A DNA stretch of 64,000 bases, taken from positions 79,359,386 to 79,423,385 of the forward strand of contig CM056376.1 in the NCBI GenBank assembly GCA_029718625.1, given 5' to 3'. How positions within the stretch are numbered: the stretch's first letter is position 1; each line of letters begins with the position of its first letter. The notes beneath the pieces were generated by a model. It did not search any database, was not told the DNA's origin, and saw only the letters and a program-made list of their open reading frames with translations. This DNA comes from Synaphobranchus kaupii. Its lineage: Eukaryota > Chordata > Actinopteri > Anguilliformes > Synaphobranchidae. The translations under genes and the position numbers were made by a program. Of this stretch, positions 44,270-55,897 are shown one piece after another.

Positions 44270-45082
44270 TCAAACTATATATATAGCACTTTTCAGGCAA
44301 GCAAATGCAATTCAAAGTGCTTTACATAAATAAGATTAGGAACTAATAATATACCTTAACCTGGGAGTGAGGAAGAGTGACTATGTTGACAGGCAAACAT
44401 CTTTGCTTTTGTATATTGATTGTTGATGATAGTTTGAGCATTGTAATCTTTTCAGAGGGAATAATAATTTATTTTTTTGCCTTTTTACAGCATGTTGCAC
44501 CTGGCCCCTCCTATTCTCTTCTGGCCTACCCTCTCATCACATTGCACTTGAAAACATTGAAAAAAATCAATTTAATTATTTGTGTTACAAGTAATTGGCA
44601 TTGTTGTGATTTATTGAGGGAAATATTTTTCACAAATAATTTGTCCTGTATCAACAATTTTACCTTGCATATTACTGTCATAACACATTTAAAATAAGAT
44701 AAAATACGTCTTAAATGTTTTGTATATTAACAATATTGTGTACAGAAATCTAAATACATTGTTTTATTTGGTGTTCTCCTTTATCAATGTGGCTGCAGCC
44801 AGAATGATAAAAAGGAGAGAAGAAATAGATTATATTAAAAACAGGATATGCAGTCTTGCTGAGATGTGCTTTGGATAAATGTGTTTATCGAAAAACAAAC
44901 TACCATTATTAGCCTCTATGATGTACAGATGTCTAGGCTTTCCATTTTTGTCTCAAATTGCTAGAAAACAGTGCATTTAGCGGACAAAATGCAGATTTTT
45001 TTTCCCGAGGGAAGATGCCCCCGGACCCCCCTACAGGTGTGGGCTAAGCCCCGAATGTGTTCAGTCCCTAGAACCGCCCCTG
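44270..45082. other. Non-coding interior of the 43092-45082 hAT
   Basis: Includes TATATATAGCACTTTTC with CAAAGTGCTTTACATAAA at about 44276-44330, a short relative of the repeat at 13012-13510. The rest is AT-rich without a recognised gene. Confidence 0.4.
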
Positions 45083-45942
45083 ACAGTTGGCAAGGTGTTG
45101 TTCTCTACAAATGCTTCACCCTTTTTTCTCCAAACATACCTTCCTTGGTTGTGGCCAAAAAGTTATATTTTGGCTTTGTCAGTCCAAAGCACATTGTTCC
45201 AAAATGCTTCAGGCTTCTCAAGGTTTTCTTTTACATACTTCAGACGCTTAAAGGCTTCTTTCTGGCAACTCTGCCATGTAGGTCTTCGTTGTTTAAAGTA
45301 CATGTATTGTTGACCTGCGTCTGCTACTCTTTTTTGCAGTGATGTGTGGGTTCTTCTGCACATTTCTCACCAGGTCTTGGGCCATTCTATCCGAAATTGT
45401 TCTTGTTCTTCCAGATCTTGCCTTGATTTCAACTGTTCCATTTATCTTCCATTTTCTGATAATGTTTCTGACAGTAGGTAGTTTGAAATGTTGAGAGTTT
45501 TTTTAGCTTTCTCCTTGTTGGTGGAAGTGAACTATCTTTATTCTGACGTCCTTGGACAACTGTTGAGAGGAACCCATGGTTGTTAACACCAGACAGAACA
45601 GCCACCGCAGTCGGATGCTTTAGAAGGCATGGAGTTACTTCAGAATAAATAGTTCAGCCCTGGAATTATATTCACCGGACCCATTGAAGCCCTAACAAGT
45701 AAATCATCTGGGCCTGGGCCTTATTAATCAACTTTTTAAAAAATAACAAAGAATAATCCAAAAGGGTTCCAATTTTTTTTTGAAACTGTAAAAAATGTAA
45801 TAAAAAGTTGAAGAAATGCTTCATGTTTAACTTTGTACCATTTAGAGGTCAGGTTAGCTTCTGTTCACTTAGATATTAATTGTAAAAAGCATTTTGGCCA
45901 GGGGTGCCCAAATTTTTGCACCCCACTGTATGTGTTTGTGGT

Positions 45943-45946
<4 letters not shown>

Positions 45947-46008
<62 letters not shown>
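45947..46008. repeat. (TA)31 microsatellite
   Basis: Uninterrupted TA dinucleotide run of about 62 bp, starting 17 bp outside the intact Tc1 end. The TA target site of the Tc1 lies just to its left, so insertion near a TA-rich tract is unsurprising. Confidence 0.97.
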
Positions 46009-46012
<4 letters not shown>

Positions 46013-46078
46013 TGATACTGGAGAGATTTTTTAAAGTGATTTTCATTTGTTGAAAATGTAGCTCAGCGGACCTGGGTC

Positions 46079-46104
46079 TAAAAAAATGTGAACTATCCCT
46101 TTAA
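46079..46104. mobile_element. Terminus of a TTAA-type repeat (single end)
   Basis: TGTGAACTATCCCTTTAA is the mirror of TTAAAGGGATAGTTCACA, an end I recognise from widespread fish TTAA-target repeats. No matching opposite end was found nearby. Confidence 0.45.
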
Positions 46105-47861
46105 ATTAGTAAGTGGTTTAAACCTGCAATACCAAGGGCCTCATTTACCCCATTAGCACAGAACTTACAACCTGCTATAATGTGTACATGGAATGCACTT
46201 TGACATCAATGTGAATATTTCATGAACTTACCATATTTGATAGAAACAAATAAATTAAAGTGATGGACAAGGAAAATCCGTAATATGCTTATATCCATGT
46301 TATTTATGGCTATTAAGGTATGCATTGAGCACCAATAAAGCGCAAGGAATGAATTCCATTGCAATCTCATTAAATTGGGTCCATGGTGACATAGACGTGA
46401 AACCTCAACCAATACATACTTTGATCTCATGACATAACTCCTCCCATAGTTTGAGGCGAATAAAACTGGCCTGTCCCACTAAGGAATCCTCTTTGTGTCT
46501 GAGCCAAACACTTTAAATACATTTAAAAAACTCGATAAAACCTACCATTGCGTAATGATTTGATAAACGTCGCCTTGAAATTTAGCTTGCTTTAAATAGA
46601 CTAACGTTAGGTCAAACGGTTGCAATACTCTGCTTAGCGTTTAAGTTAACTTACTATGATTGCGAGCTTGCATGTGATATTTATTTCCTGATAGCAGCCG
46701 CACTGTATTTTACTTTGAATTGATTCCTCGCCAGGTTCAAACCTATGGTTCTGTATAAGAATAGTTCTGTGGTTCAAACATGTAGGGCTGGATGACGTCG
46801 ATGGCACTGGGATTGAGGGCGTGGATTTAGACCACACCCCTACAATCCTGAGTCCTTTCAAGACTGAGTTTATTAGTTGACTTTGAGATGTACAGTATGT
46901 TAATATACCTATTGACATTTTCTTGAAAAGATATTTGGTGGGTGTGTAGTGGATGCATCCCTCTGTGATATGTTGTGGTTATTTGAAGTTTTTAGAATCC
47001 CTTGTCCGTCATTTTAAAGTGGACCTCCAATTGAAAGAAATAAAAAATCCAAAAGCACAGGTGCATTAAGGAAGGAATATATGCTATTTCTGCATATGCA
47101 GTATGCACAAATATATTTGTATATAAATGTATATATATTTGGCGCAATTAGGCCCTGGGTGAGATGTATTACTGTGCAGACGAAGACTTATACAGTTAAG
47201 AGGTAGGTAAATACCACCACAGCCTGCGACCCTGCAGAAGTGGAACTTGACGCACAGACCGAGACACCGAAGGTTTAAATCCTGTCTTGACACATTTATG
47301 CCTATGTATCTTCACGATTTCAGTCGTGAGTACTGTATAAACTGGCCTTACAGCTGTCAATGCAGTCATTAAAGGGCATGCATTTTGTGCCAAGCCCAGA
47401 AATTGTGTAGAGCCAGAACGAAGCCTGTGAAACCAGGACTCAAAAGCAATCCGATCCAAAGACTTATCGGAGGGTATCAGGGATCGGCTGGGTGCCTCTG
47501 CCCACATGGGTTTTTACTCCCATGGTTCCGCTACATGGTGTGGCACAGCTGAGTGGAGTGGATAAGAAGCGCTGGCATTCACCTGACTTTCCGCTGAGTG
47601 TCTAAACACCAGGCTCAGTGCAGTAATCACATTTTCCAGTGTGCTTTACTGTCTAGACTTATGAATACCACCTTGCTATCAGGATGTCATGACGCTGATC
47701 CCAATGGGTGTTTCTAGGAGTTCCCATAGTGGAGGGTCCTAGTTAAGTATGTTCCTACAGCAGTGAGCAGCTGCAGGACATTCCGAAAATTCCACCGTGT
47801 CTCTGTACTGTGTGAAAAGATAAAGGTAATTAAATATTTGCCCAAATTTTTAAACATACAT
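46105..47861. other. Unassigned spacer
   Basis: Short frames on both strands have no recognisable domain. Loose repeats of CCAGGTTCAAACC/TGTGGTTCAAACATG at 46733-46782 are noted. A TATATATTTG-rich patch lies at about 47100-47145. Confidence 0.4.
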
Positions 47862-47892
47862 TACCAGTCAAAAGCTTGGACACAGTTGATTG
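47862..47892. mobile_element. Tc1-type end fragment (ACCAGTCAAAAGCTTGGACA)
   Basis: The sequence CATTACCAGTCAAAAGCTTG followed by GACACAG closely resembles a common fish Tc1 terminus (ACCAGTCAAAAGTTTGGACAC). The matching other end and transposase are absent, so it is a fragment. Confidence 0.45.
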
Positions 47893-48429
47893 ACTGTATC
47901 TTTCTCATTATCTTAGAGACATTTTGATCTAAAGGCTTATGCTTAAATGCTTGAATTTTCTTTTCTTAGACAAATATAGAATAACTTTTATTTTCCCATT
48001 TGGGAACTTCATTTGTAGCCCCAGCAACAACAAAAAGACATAGACGGTGGGGCAGACCCACAACACACAAACAAACATATCAAATAAAGACATTCAATAG
48101 AATCATTGCATTCATCAAGTGAATTAAAGTGGAATACAGCCATGATTAAAAATAGCCCCCGCTATCCCAAGATGTCCAGTGGCATTAAGCAGTCCAACAC
48201 ACAAACTGCACTTCCACGACTTTCCTCCATCCGCGCAGTGTTGCGGTCTCTACACTGTCGAAGCGGATCCACCAAACTGCATCAGCCTTCCCAGTCGTCG
48301 CCTCGCTCCTCCCCCGCATTATCTTTTCCTTCCATTCCCTGGTTGCCTTTTGAAGATTTCCTGTACTCCCGGATCAGTCCCGACATTTGTGTAGGTCCTT
48401 CAACTCCGGTGAACTTATTTAAAAAATAT
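47893..48429. other. Unassigned spacer
   Basis: No gene recognised; the frames 48106-48438 are proline/serine-rich and lack family features. Possibly more decayed Gypsy sequence downstream of gag on the minus strand. Confidence 0.3.
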
Positions 48430-48620
48430 TTAATATAAATAGTGAAGTTGATGCCTATGTATGGATTTCTTCTTTTCGGCATCCCTTCCGCATACAGGGT
48501 GGTCGAACACCTTTCTCATTTCGGAGATGAACGTCAGGTAATGGGAACTGTCAGGGAGCTGGCTGTCCCAAATCGCGGTGGCCCAGTACCGCGCACTTCC
48601 CCCAAGACAGGTCATCATGA
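48430..48620 (-). pseudogene. Gypsy-like gag, C-terminal piece
   Basis: Minus-strand frame with MMTCLGGSARYWATAIWDSQ and SEMRKVFDHPVCGRDAEK. This is the conserved capsid region (G-x-A-x-x-W-A-T, then F-D-H-P) of fish Gypsy-type gag proteins. The upstream half lies at 59599-59950, across the composite 48621-59598. It ends abruptly at 48430 where similarity is lost. Confidence 0.82.
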
Positions 48621-48639
48621 CCCAGGTGAAAAAGTAGTA

Positions 48640-49390
48640 TACTTTAGTGTTGTAAAAATATAATTAAAGTATACAAAAGTTATTACAAGTATGCTTTTCC
48701 TTTTTGTACTTAATTTGAAGTATATTTAAGGTGTGCTTAAAAAAATTTAATAAAAATAAAAATAAAGTGCACTTCAAAAATAGTTAAGTGGAACTCTGAT
48801 GTACTAAAAATAAGTGTACTAATTCTGCAACACTTGTAGTAGTATTTAGGTATACTTTTAAAAAGTATACTTTGTTGTAAGTGTATTATAAGCTGTATTT
48901 TAGTGTACTTTATAAAAATGTACTAAATTGGAAATAATTAATTTATTGTATTTATAAAAAGTGTACTATTTTCAAGTCATAAATAGCACACTATTAGTAA
49001 GCTTTATTGAAGTGTACTTTTATTTCACTTCATTAAAAGTGTTTTTCAGTACACTTACAAATAGTGCACTTTATTGTAAGTATATTTAAGTTGTACTCTA
49101 GTGTACTTCCAAAAAAGTATACTAAATCTGAAATACTTTTAGTGGTAATTTATTGTACTTATAAAAAGTGTACTTTTTATAGTCCTAGATAACACTATTA
49201 GTGAACTTTATAAAAGTGTACTTAAAATTTACTGCATTAGAAGTGTATTTCAGTACACTTACAAAAAGTGTTGCTTTATAAAAGTGTACATTTACAAACG
49301 TGCACTTTATTGTAAGCATATTTCAAGTTGTACTGTAGTTACTTTAAAAAAGTATACTGAATCTGAAATATTTAGAGTACTTGTAGTGTG
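48640..49390. repeat. AAGTRYACTT palindromic repeat field, left
   Basis: About 750 bp containing dozens of near-palindromic 10-mers (AAGTGTACTT, AAGTATACTT, GTACTTATAAAAAGTGTACT) without a strict period. Similar fields at 59407-59580 and 61612-62167. Confidence 0.85.
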
Positions 49391-49635
49391 TAGTTTTTTC
49401 TATGTAGTTTTACTGAAGTAAATGCTGATTTTCGACACACTATTCTAATTTCTTGAAATACTGTTTTGGGAGTTTTCTGGAGCTGTAAGCCAAAATTATG
49501 AAAAATTAAACAAATAAAGGCTAGAAATATTTCACTTTGTGTGTAATGAATCTATAATCTATGAAAGTTTCACTTTTTGAATGGAATTATGGAAAAAAAA
49601 AAAACTTTTCCATGATATTCTAATTTTTTGGAAAG
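49391..49635. repeat. Dispersed fish repeat (ATTTCACTTTGTGTGTAATGAA)
   Basis: Contains ATATTTCACTTTGTGTGTAA and AAAGTTTCACTTTTTGAATG and CTTTTCCATGATATTCTAAT, words I recognise from repeats abundant in fish. A run of A (about 12) is at 49592-49604. Class not determined. Confidence 0.5.
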
Positions 49636-49639
49636 GATC

Positions 49640-50690
49640 TGTACATTCATTTAGCAGACGCTTTTATCCAAAGCGACGTACAATACGTGCATACAGAGAC
49701 ATCATCAAGATCACTACAGAACAGACAAGACAAAGCACATCCTTCCCATAATGTAGCAGCTATCCCTAGTAATGAACGATGACTGTAGTTCACAGTAAGC
49801 TGTGGGTAAATCAGCTATACTACACTTCTAATCTAAATACTATTATAAACTATAACAAACAGACAGGAAAACACAGGGAACTGATATTCCTAGGTTAGAA
49901 TATGAGTCAAGGTGGAGTCTGAAGAGGTGTGTCTTCAGGCCTCGACGGAATGCAGACAGGGTTCGAGTAGAACGTAGGGGAATGGGAAGTTCATTCCACC
50001 ACTGAGGAGCTAAGGTGGAAAAACTCAGCAGTCGGGACGAGCGAGAGCCGTTGACACGGAGTGGGGGAAGTGCGAGTCGCCCTGCTGTAGAAGAGCGAAG
50101 TGGTCGAGCAGGAACATAGTTCTGGATTAAGTCCTGCAGGTAGGCGGGGCCTGTCCTATTGGCTGCAGTGTAGGCCAGGGTCAGAACTTTGAACTTGATC
50201 TGCAACTGGCAGCCAGTGGAGTGACCTCAGCAGGGGGGTTACATGGGAAAATTTCGGGAGGTTGAACACAAGCCGGGCAGCTGCATTCAGGATCAGTTGA
50301 AGAGGCAGAATGGTGCAGGCTGGTAGGCTTGCGAGCAGGGAGTTGCAGTGGGAGGGAGTTCCATGGTCACCTCAGACGTGAGGTGACCATGGTCTGGACA
50401 AGAAGCTGGGTGGAGTAGGTGGTCAGGTACGGTCGAATCCTCCTGATGTTATACAGGAGGAACCTGCAGGACCGTGCCGTCTCCCTGATGTGCTCTTTGA
50501 AGTCCAGCCGGTCGTCCAGGACCACCCCCAGGTTCCTTGCAGAGCGGGAGGCAGCCACCACAGTCCCGTCAACGGTGATGGAGAGGTCATGTAGTGGGGA
50601 GGTCTTGTATTGCGTGAAGAGGAGCTTGGTCTTGTCAAGGTTGAGCTTCAGGTGATGGGTAGCCATTCACTCAGAGATGTCAGTCAGACA
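49640..50690 (-). mobile_element. L2-like LINE, 5' truncated
   Basis: Minus-strand LINE fragment. Its 3' end near 49640 has CATTTAGCAGACGCTTTTAT then CCAAAGCGAC, the tail shared by many fish L2-type LINEs and SINEs. The coding remnant is at 49843-50666. Truncated at about 50690 within the RT. Confidence 0.8.
49843..50666 (-). pseudogene. L2-like reverse transcriptase C-terminus
   Basis: Two frames separated by a shift near 50206-50366. 50367-50666: HHLKLNLDKTKLLFT, LSITVDGTVV and ARNLGVVLDDRLDFKEHI, then RIRPYLTTYSTQLLVQTMV. 49843-50205: YVPARPLRSSTAGRLALPP, LAPQWWNELPIPLRS and FRRGLKTHLFRLHLDS. Both segments are classical in the C-terminal region of fish L2/Rex-type LINE RTs. The catalytic palm is missing (5' truncation). 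Confidence 0.85.
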
Positions 50691-50699
50691 AACAGATAT

Positions 50700-51529
50700 C
50701 CTTTCCTTAACACTTTTGCGCAGAAGGTGGCGCCGGCGGAAGCTTTTTGCTCAACTCAGACATTCGTTGCTACTGCAGCCGAACTATGATTGGAAATCAC
50801 AAACTCTGTTTTAAATTTATTGGTAGACGGTTTGTGACGATTTCTGCCGAATACGTAGTTTCTAAGTGCCACTATTTCCCTGTAGCAAGTCCATTTATCA
50901 AGCAACCCCCCACCTAGTCTATACCTACCTATGTGTGACATAGTGGACGATAGCGTCTATATTTGAGTTCATAAATATATTTATTCAGCATATAAAATTA
51001 GAATAACGTCATCGCAACGAGATACACCCAACAATAGCCTGATCGTATGACAGAAAAGCCGTGAAAAGCCCTGCTCGCTCAAATGCAAAATAAACTGAAA
51101 GTACTATCTCATTCTACCATGTATTCTACTAGCAATATATGCTACTAAATATGAAATAAATATACAATCCTACCATTGGTTTTACACATCGAGATGTTCC
51201 TTTCAAAATTCAGTTGTCATTTATTGTCTGGTACAATCGGTTTGAGAAATATACAACACTTTATACCGCTATTACACTATCTGAAACGTCGCCGCGTAAT
51301 AGCCCCATGCCCTGTAAGCCTGTCTCATGCATTAGAGTTCATTCTAGTTTAATTGTCGGCTTTTTTTATCCAAAGAGTACATTATAACCTTCGCAACGGT
51401 ATATGCCAAGTCTTTTTGGGTGCTTTGAGCAATTTACTACAGCCCAGCGTAACAGCAGTTTTCGTTTTAACTGTCTAGTATTACGCAAGCGCTATAGAAT
51501 ACGCATTATGCAGGGGAATTCCCCTTTTG
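50700..51529. other. Unassigned spacer
   Basis: No gene or repeat recognised. It precedes repeat B copy 2. Confidence 0.35.
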
Positions 51530-52596
51530 CGATATGTAAGTATTTTTGCGTCTAAAATACCTTTGGTCTCGCTGGCTACATACGTACGTTCGTGTTTCCA
51601 CTCGAGCACTGTCTTTCCAATATGTTTGATAGCCCTATTGTTGTTTTCGCATTTTGAGTGCATTTCACATACTGTAGTGCAATCTTTAAATGTATTTTTG
51701 AAGTAGGCTACCGATGTTCATTGAAGATAGAACATTTTGCAGCATTTTGCAGATGGTGGAAAACTATTTTATGTTCATGTTATCATATATAATATAGGCT
51801 ATTTTGTATACTTCTCTATTAGGGCATGACAAATGCTCATTCCAATTTACTGTGCGCTGATATGTGGTAGATTAAGGTACAAATTTCCTTGGAGTCATTA
51901 AGGAAAATTTAAAAGATTAAAAGAATACAGAAAAATGCAATCCCAGGACAAAAGTATACATACTGTAGAGTACAGGGACAAGTGATGTTGTATTGAGGTA
52001 CAAGAGTGAATGACTAGGCAACAAATTTAGGTGTATGTAACACTGTGATATCAATGTTTTTCATCTTAAGGCATCAGAAGGAGCAAATGCATTTGTTTTG
52101 TAATGGACAAAACTAATTAATTCATTTTCAGACATGTATAGTAATTCCCACTTGAAAATTATGCAAAAGTGAGTTTTATGAGCCAAAACTGTTCATTTGT
52201 AGTTAAATATGTCATTTTTTTAATTTATTTAGAGCAGTGCACAATTTAGCCATTTGGATAGATTTGGAGACACTAATGGACAACAGGGTACACTGCTATA
52301 TTTTGCATCATAGACTTTTAGTAGTTCTGCATATCATCCTCAGATTTTGCTAAACTTGTGGACATGGAGTTTATGATCCAGGAAATGTATATATATTACC
52401 GATTTCACTTATGTAGCTCTCAGCAAAATAAAAATAAAACTATTTTTAAAAAAAATTTTCCAAAGTTTCTTTGCATTTGTGGCACTTTATTTTGAATTAA
52501 ATTATGAAAATAAACAAATCTAAGTTTGTATTATAAATGTCACACCTGTCTTCTTTCATTTAAGCCATTTACCAAGTTTATGTGATTCTCACACCT
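51530..52596 (+). repeat. Repeat B, copy 2, cut by A copy 3
   Basis: Colinear with 4076-4903 and 6439-6725 (CGATATGTAAGTATTTTTGC at the start; TTTACCAAGTTTATGTGATT near the end). At about 52308 it has the intact sequence where the Tc1 sits in copy 1. It stops at CACACCT (52590-52596), exactly where element A copy 3 begins. Confidence 0.85.
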
Positions 52597-53443
52597 GGGG
52601 CCCTATCTTGGCGATCTTGGCGCTTAGTTTAAGCGCATGGCGTAAAGTCCATTTTGGGCGTGTCCAAGTCCACTTTTGCTATTTTAACGGCGTGTTTTTC
52701 TGGCGCTAAGCACGGCGCAAGGTGCAACTGGGCTGAACCTAGTCGCTTCATTAATTATAGGTGTGTCTTGGGCGTGACATGCAATAAACCAATCAAAATG
52801 TCATATCCCATTCCCTTTAAAAGCCTGCTTTTCCACCTTGGCGGATTGCTTGATGGCGAAATAGACATGCTCGTGCGTGTTTAGTGTGATCAAGGAATAG
52901 GCTAAATGGAGTATGATCAATATTATTCGGACTAACCATTAGCCTATGAGTTCCCGGTAATTCCAGACAGGGCTGTTATTTTACAAAATATATGCGGTTA
53001 AATTTCGTTAAAAGGACCTGCAACAGCTGAGAATAAGCTATCAATGGCTTCAGTCTCACCTTAGAAAACGCCAAATTAGCCTGCTTGTTCAGCGAATTTC
53101 GTTTGATTATGCAATGAAAGTGTCAAACATCAATTCCAAGAGGCTGTTCTCATGGAGTTCTCGAAGTTCAAGCTTCATCCAAAGTTCATTAGGCTACCTG
53201 CATAGTAGGCTAATATTGATTAATAACATACATTATTTTGCCTTAATGATGACACTAAGTAGCCTACAATAAAGCTGTCAGGTTCGCAACCGATATGTTC
53301 ACGCATATTTCCCCTTGTTTAATAATGTCCTGTTTATGGAAATGTGACCAACCTGTTTTACTCGTAGTGTAATCCTTTAAAACAATCCACTTTCCCAGGA
53401 AGACCGTGAAACGTGCGACTTACAGCAGGGGAAACAGAGAACA

Positions 53444-54563
53444 TGTTAGGATCCTGTAATTCTGTCTGTTTATTTCTTTATTTGTTATTATTTTCCTGAT
53501 TTCTTTTCCCTCGCGATTGTCAGTCCGCATTCCATGTTTTCTGAGATTCCACTCCCTGTCTTTGTCATTGCACTATTCGGGTGATTTTGGGAACATTCGG
53601 GTTTCCTCTGTATTTCGTATATCTCGTTTTCTTCCTTCTGGCTTTATTTATATTTGTATATAATACTAATGTACTAATCATACTAACTGTTAGATTAGAT
53701 TTAATACTAACCTGCTAACAAACTATCATGTATATAATACTAACCAGCTAACCTACTAACATTAGGGTTCTAGAGTTCACTACTAACATTACTAATTACT
53801 AATTAATCTTGAGTTTCTATCTGCAGCTGTCATTTCCCTCCTCATTATCCTATCCCTGTATCGATCTGTGATTTCGCATTCTCTGCACGTGTCCACATTC
53901 GTGTCCCTCCCCTCTGAGCTGTGCACTTGTTTACCTGCTAACTCCAGGCCGTTTGTTATCATTGTGTCTGTGTATTTCAGTCCGTGTCTTACGTTTCCCC
54001 TGTCATTGTTTTATTGGTCCCTGTTAACCCTCACTGTTCTCACCTGTGAGCAATCTCCCCTCCCTGCTTCTACACACCTGATTCTCATTATGTCTGTCTC
54101 CCTCTGTGTATATATACCTTGTCATTTCAGTGTTCTTCGCAAGTTCCTTGTACTAAATATTTTGCTTCTGTGTTGCCTGTTTTTTCCTGAGATTCTGCCC
54201 GAGTTGTTCTGTTTATTCCTAGTATCTGTTTTCTAGTTTTTTTGTTTCCCTCGTCCGTTACCTGTTCTTGTTTTATTTCTGTTTTTTCTTTTTGTTCCTC
54301 CTCTGCCTTACCGGTTTTGACCCCTGCCTGTGTTCTCGCGACCCTGGTTTTGGATCCTGCTTTTGTACCTTTGCTGTGCCTTCCCGGTTTGACCCCTGCC
54401 TGTTCCTTGACCACTCTTTGGACTGTGCTTTGTACCGTTGCCCTGTCTCCCCGGTTTTCGACCCAGCCTGTTTACCTCGGATTGCTGCCTTGCCCTTTAT
54501 TAAACTTCGTTTTTTTTTATACTCCTGCCTGCGTTTGGGTCCTTCCCCCACCGACACCTAACA
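53444..54563 (+). mobile_element. 5' LTR of the 53444-56309 element
   Basis: Starts TGTTAGGATCC and ends CCGACACCTAACA. Pyrimidine-rich 3' part with ATTAAA-like TTTATTAAACTTCG (about 54498). Its segments 53949-54046 and about 54295-54563 recur in the right-hand copy. The frames 53868-54561 over it are not genes. Confidence 0.85.
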
Positions 54564-54605
54564 GAAGGAACTCGCCAGTTAGGACCCAGCAGGCGGTCGC
54601 CAGTC

Positions 54606-55680
54606 ATGGTGACTGGGGATTATTATTTTTTTGACCCCTTCCTTGACAACACCTCCTATGAGGAATACCTCATGGGTATCTGGGGGCAAAACCCCGAGTT
54701 TGCCTGTCGGCATGCCGACCACCACCCATCACCCCGGACCCTTTATCAGCCCACCTCTCACTCCGTTGGACTCGGAGTCCTTACCCTCCAGCCGGCCAGT
54801 CCTGAGCCCACTACCCCTTCAACCACCCAACCCCAACCGTCACCCTTCGACGGGACCCGCCTGGTCCTGTGTCCGGGGAACTATGGGCCCAGGAGGAAAC
54901 GAGGGGGTCCTGGTTCCCGGCTCCGTCGACGGACTCAGCTACCCGTCGACGGAGGATCCATTTTCCACCCATCCGTGTTTGCCCCTGTCCCGCCACGTTC
55001 CAGCCCTCCTGTCCCGCCACGTTCCAGCCCTCCTGTCCCGCCACGTTCCAGCCGTCCTGTCCCGCCACGTTCCAGCCGTCCTGTCCCGCCACGTTCCAGC
55101 CCTCCTGTCCCGCCACGTTCCAGCCCTCCTGTCCCGCCACGTTCCAGCCCTCCTGTCCCGCCACGTTCCAGCCCTCCTGTCCCGCCACGTTCCAGCCCTC
55201 CTGTTCCCGCCACGTTCCAGCCCTCCTGTCCGGTCCCCTTCCAGCCCTCCTGTCCGGTCCCCTTCCAGTCCTCCTGTCCAGCTGCTGAGTCAGCTACCCA
55301 CCTGTCCTGAGCTGCTGAGTCAGCTACCCGCCTGTCCTGAGCTGCTGAGTCAGCTACCCGCCTGTCCTGAGCTGCTGAGTCAGCTACCCGCCTGTCCTGA
55401 GCTGCTGAGTCAGCTACCCGCCTGTCCTGAGCTCCTGAGTCAGCTACCCGCCTGTCCTGAGCTGCTGAGTCAGCTACCCACCTGTCCTGAGCTGCTGAGT
55501 CAGCTACCCGCCTGTCCTGAGCTGCTGAGTCAGCTACCCGCCTGTCCTGAGCTGCTGCGTCAGCTACCCGCCTGTCCTGAGCTGCTGCGTCAGCTACCCG
55601 CCTGTCGTGAGCTGGGCTGGGCGATGCAGCCGTCGCCGCCAGCCTCCACGGCGGTCCTGCCTGCGCCGCCGCCCTCCTGA
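54606..55680 (+). CDS. Proline-rich ORF of the non-autonomous LTR element
   Basis: Two overlapping plus frames are open: 54606-55310 (MVTGDYYFFDPFLDN, then EEYLMGIWGQNPEF) and 54631-55680. The first 60 residues of the 54606 frame, acidic and aromatic with FDPFLD and YEEYLMGIWG, resemble the short N-terminal region of gag-like frames in related fish elements. I cannot assign a domain. The rest is PVPPRSSP-type (frame 1) or LLSRHVPA/LLSQLPACPE-type (frame 2) repeats dictated by the DNA tandem arrays. Because unit lengths are 24 and 30 bp, several frames on both strands stay open, which weakens the case that any is translated. Which start, if any, is used is unknown. Confidence 0.4.
54985..55230 (+). 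repeat. Minisatellite 1, 24-bp unit
   Basis: About ten copies of a 24-bp unit containing CCCGCCACGTTCCAGCC then CTCCTGT, with a CC/GT variant in copies three and four. Divisible by three, so frames are kept. Confidence 0.95.
55279..55612 (+). repeat. Minisatellite 2, 30-bp unit
   Basis: Eleven copies of a 30-bp unit with GAGCTGCTGAGTCAGCTACC then GCCTGTCCT. Copies differ by single bases (CTGAGT/CTGCGT, CCACC/CCGCC). Confidence 0.97.
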
Positions 55681-55875
55681 GCGGTCCTGCCTGCGCCGCC
55701 GTCCTCCTGAGCGGTCCTGCCTGCGCCGCCGTCCTCCTGAGCGGTCCAGCATGCGCCGTCGTCCTCCTGAGCGGTCCTGCCTGCGCCGCCGTCCTCCTGA
55801 GTGGTCCTGCCTGCGCCGCCGTCCTCCAGAGCCGTCCTGCCCGCGCCGCCAGCGGCCTCCAGAACTCTCTCCTGC
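55640..55875 (+). repeat. Minisatellite 3, 30-bp unit
   Basis: About seven copies of a 30-bp unit with GCGGTCCTGCCTGCGCCGCC then GTCCTCCTGA. Read in another frame it encodes RRRPPERSCL repeats (55607-56008 frame). The last two copies are degenerate. Confidence 0.95.
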
Positions 55876-55897
55876 GCCGCCTTCCGGCCTTTATTTA

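Larger units (their letters stand above)
43092..45082. mobile_element. Non-autonomous hAT in the Tc1 relic
   Basis: Ends CAGGGGCGGCGCC (43092) and AGAACCGCCCCTG (to 45082). Flanks ACAGTCGG (43084-43091) and ACAGTTGG (45083-45090) match at 7 of 8, a hAT-type TSD. Subterminal mirrored words (AAGCCCCGAATC at about 43148 and TAAGCCCCGAATGTG at about 45045) are direct rather than inverted. No transposase. It contains the MITE at 43342-43692. Confidence 0.88.
42745..45577 (-). pseudogene. Tc1-like transposase, split and truncated
   Basis: Minus-strand gene starting MGSSQQLSKDVRIKI at 45577 (N-terminal DNA-binding region, several stops). The region 45163-45363 holds PEAFWNNVLWTDKAKI, with the first catalytic Asp. 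The hAT insert at 43092-45082 follows. 42827-43081 continues with WGCVAAGGTGNIVWVEGR and WVFQQDNDPKHTSK (second Asp). The third catalytic residue is reached after a one-base frameshift (NIIEKLW, about 42830). The last 30 or so residues are missing. It is a different Tc1 family from 5205-6232 and 62466-63454. Confidence 0.87.
42745..45928 (-). mobile_element. Tc1-like transposon relic, left end truncated
   Basis: The right end is intact: AAATTTTTGCACCCCACTG to 45928, then TA (45929-45930). The left end is missing; the element stops within the transposase C-terminus at about 42745. A 2 kb hAT (43092-45082) is inserted. The minus-strand transposase is described separately. Confidence 0.85.

Noticed and set aside
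48106..48438. Pro/Ser-rich plus-strand frames
   Set aside because: No domain; adjacent to the minus-strand gag relic and possibly its decayed downstream sequence.
53868..54561. Hydrophobic frames over the 5' LTR
   Set aside because: LTR sequence duplicated in part at 55898-56309; pyrimidine-rich DNA gives Leu/Ser/Phe-rich translations by chance.
54127..55213. Minus-strand frames (AGQEGWNV and GGTGGLERG repeats) across the minisatellites
   Set aside because: They exist only because the repeat units are multiples of three; no start context, domain or element logic supports them over the plus-strand frame, which is itself weak.
54985..55875. Possible CRISPR-like regular repeats
   Set aside because: Units are directly contiguous with no unique spacers; they are minisatellites in an LTR element of a eukaryotic genome.
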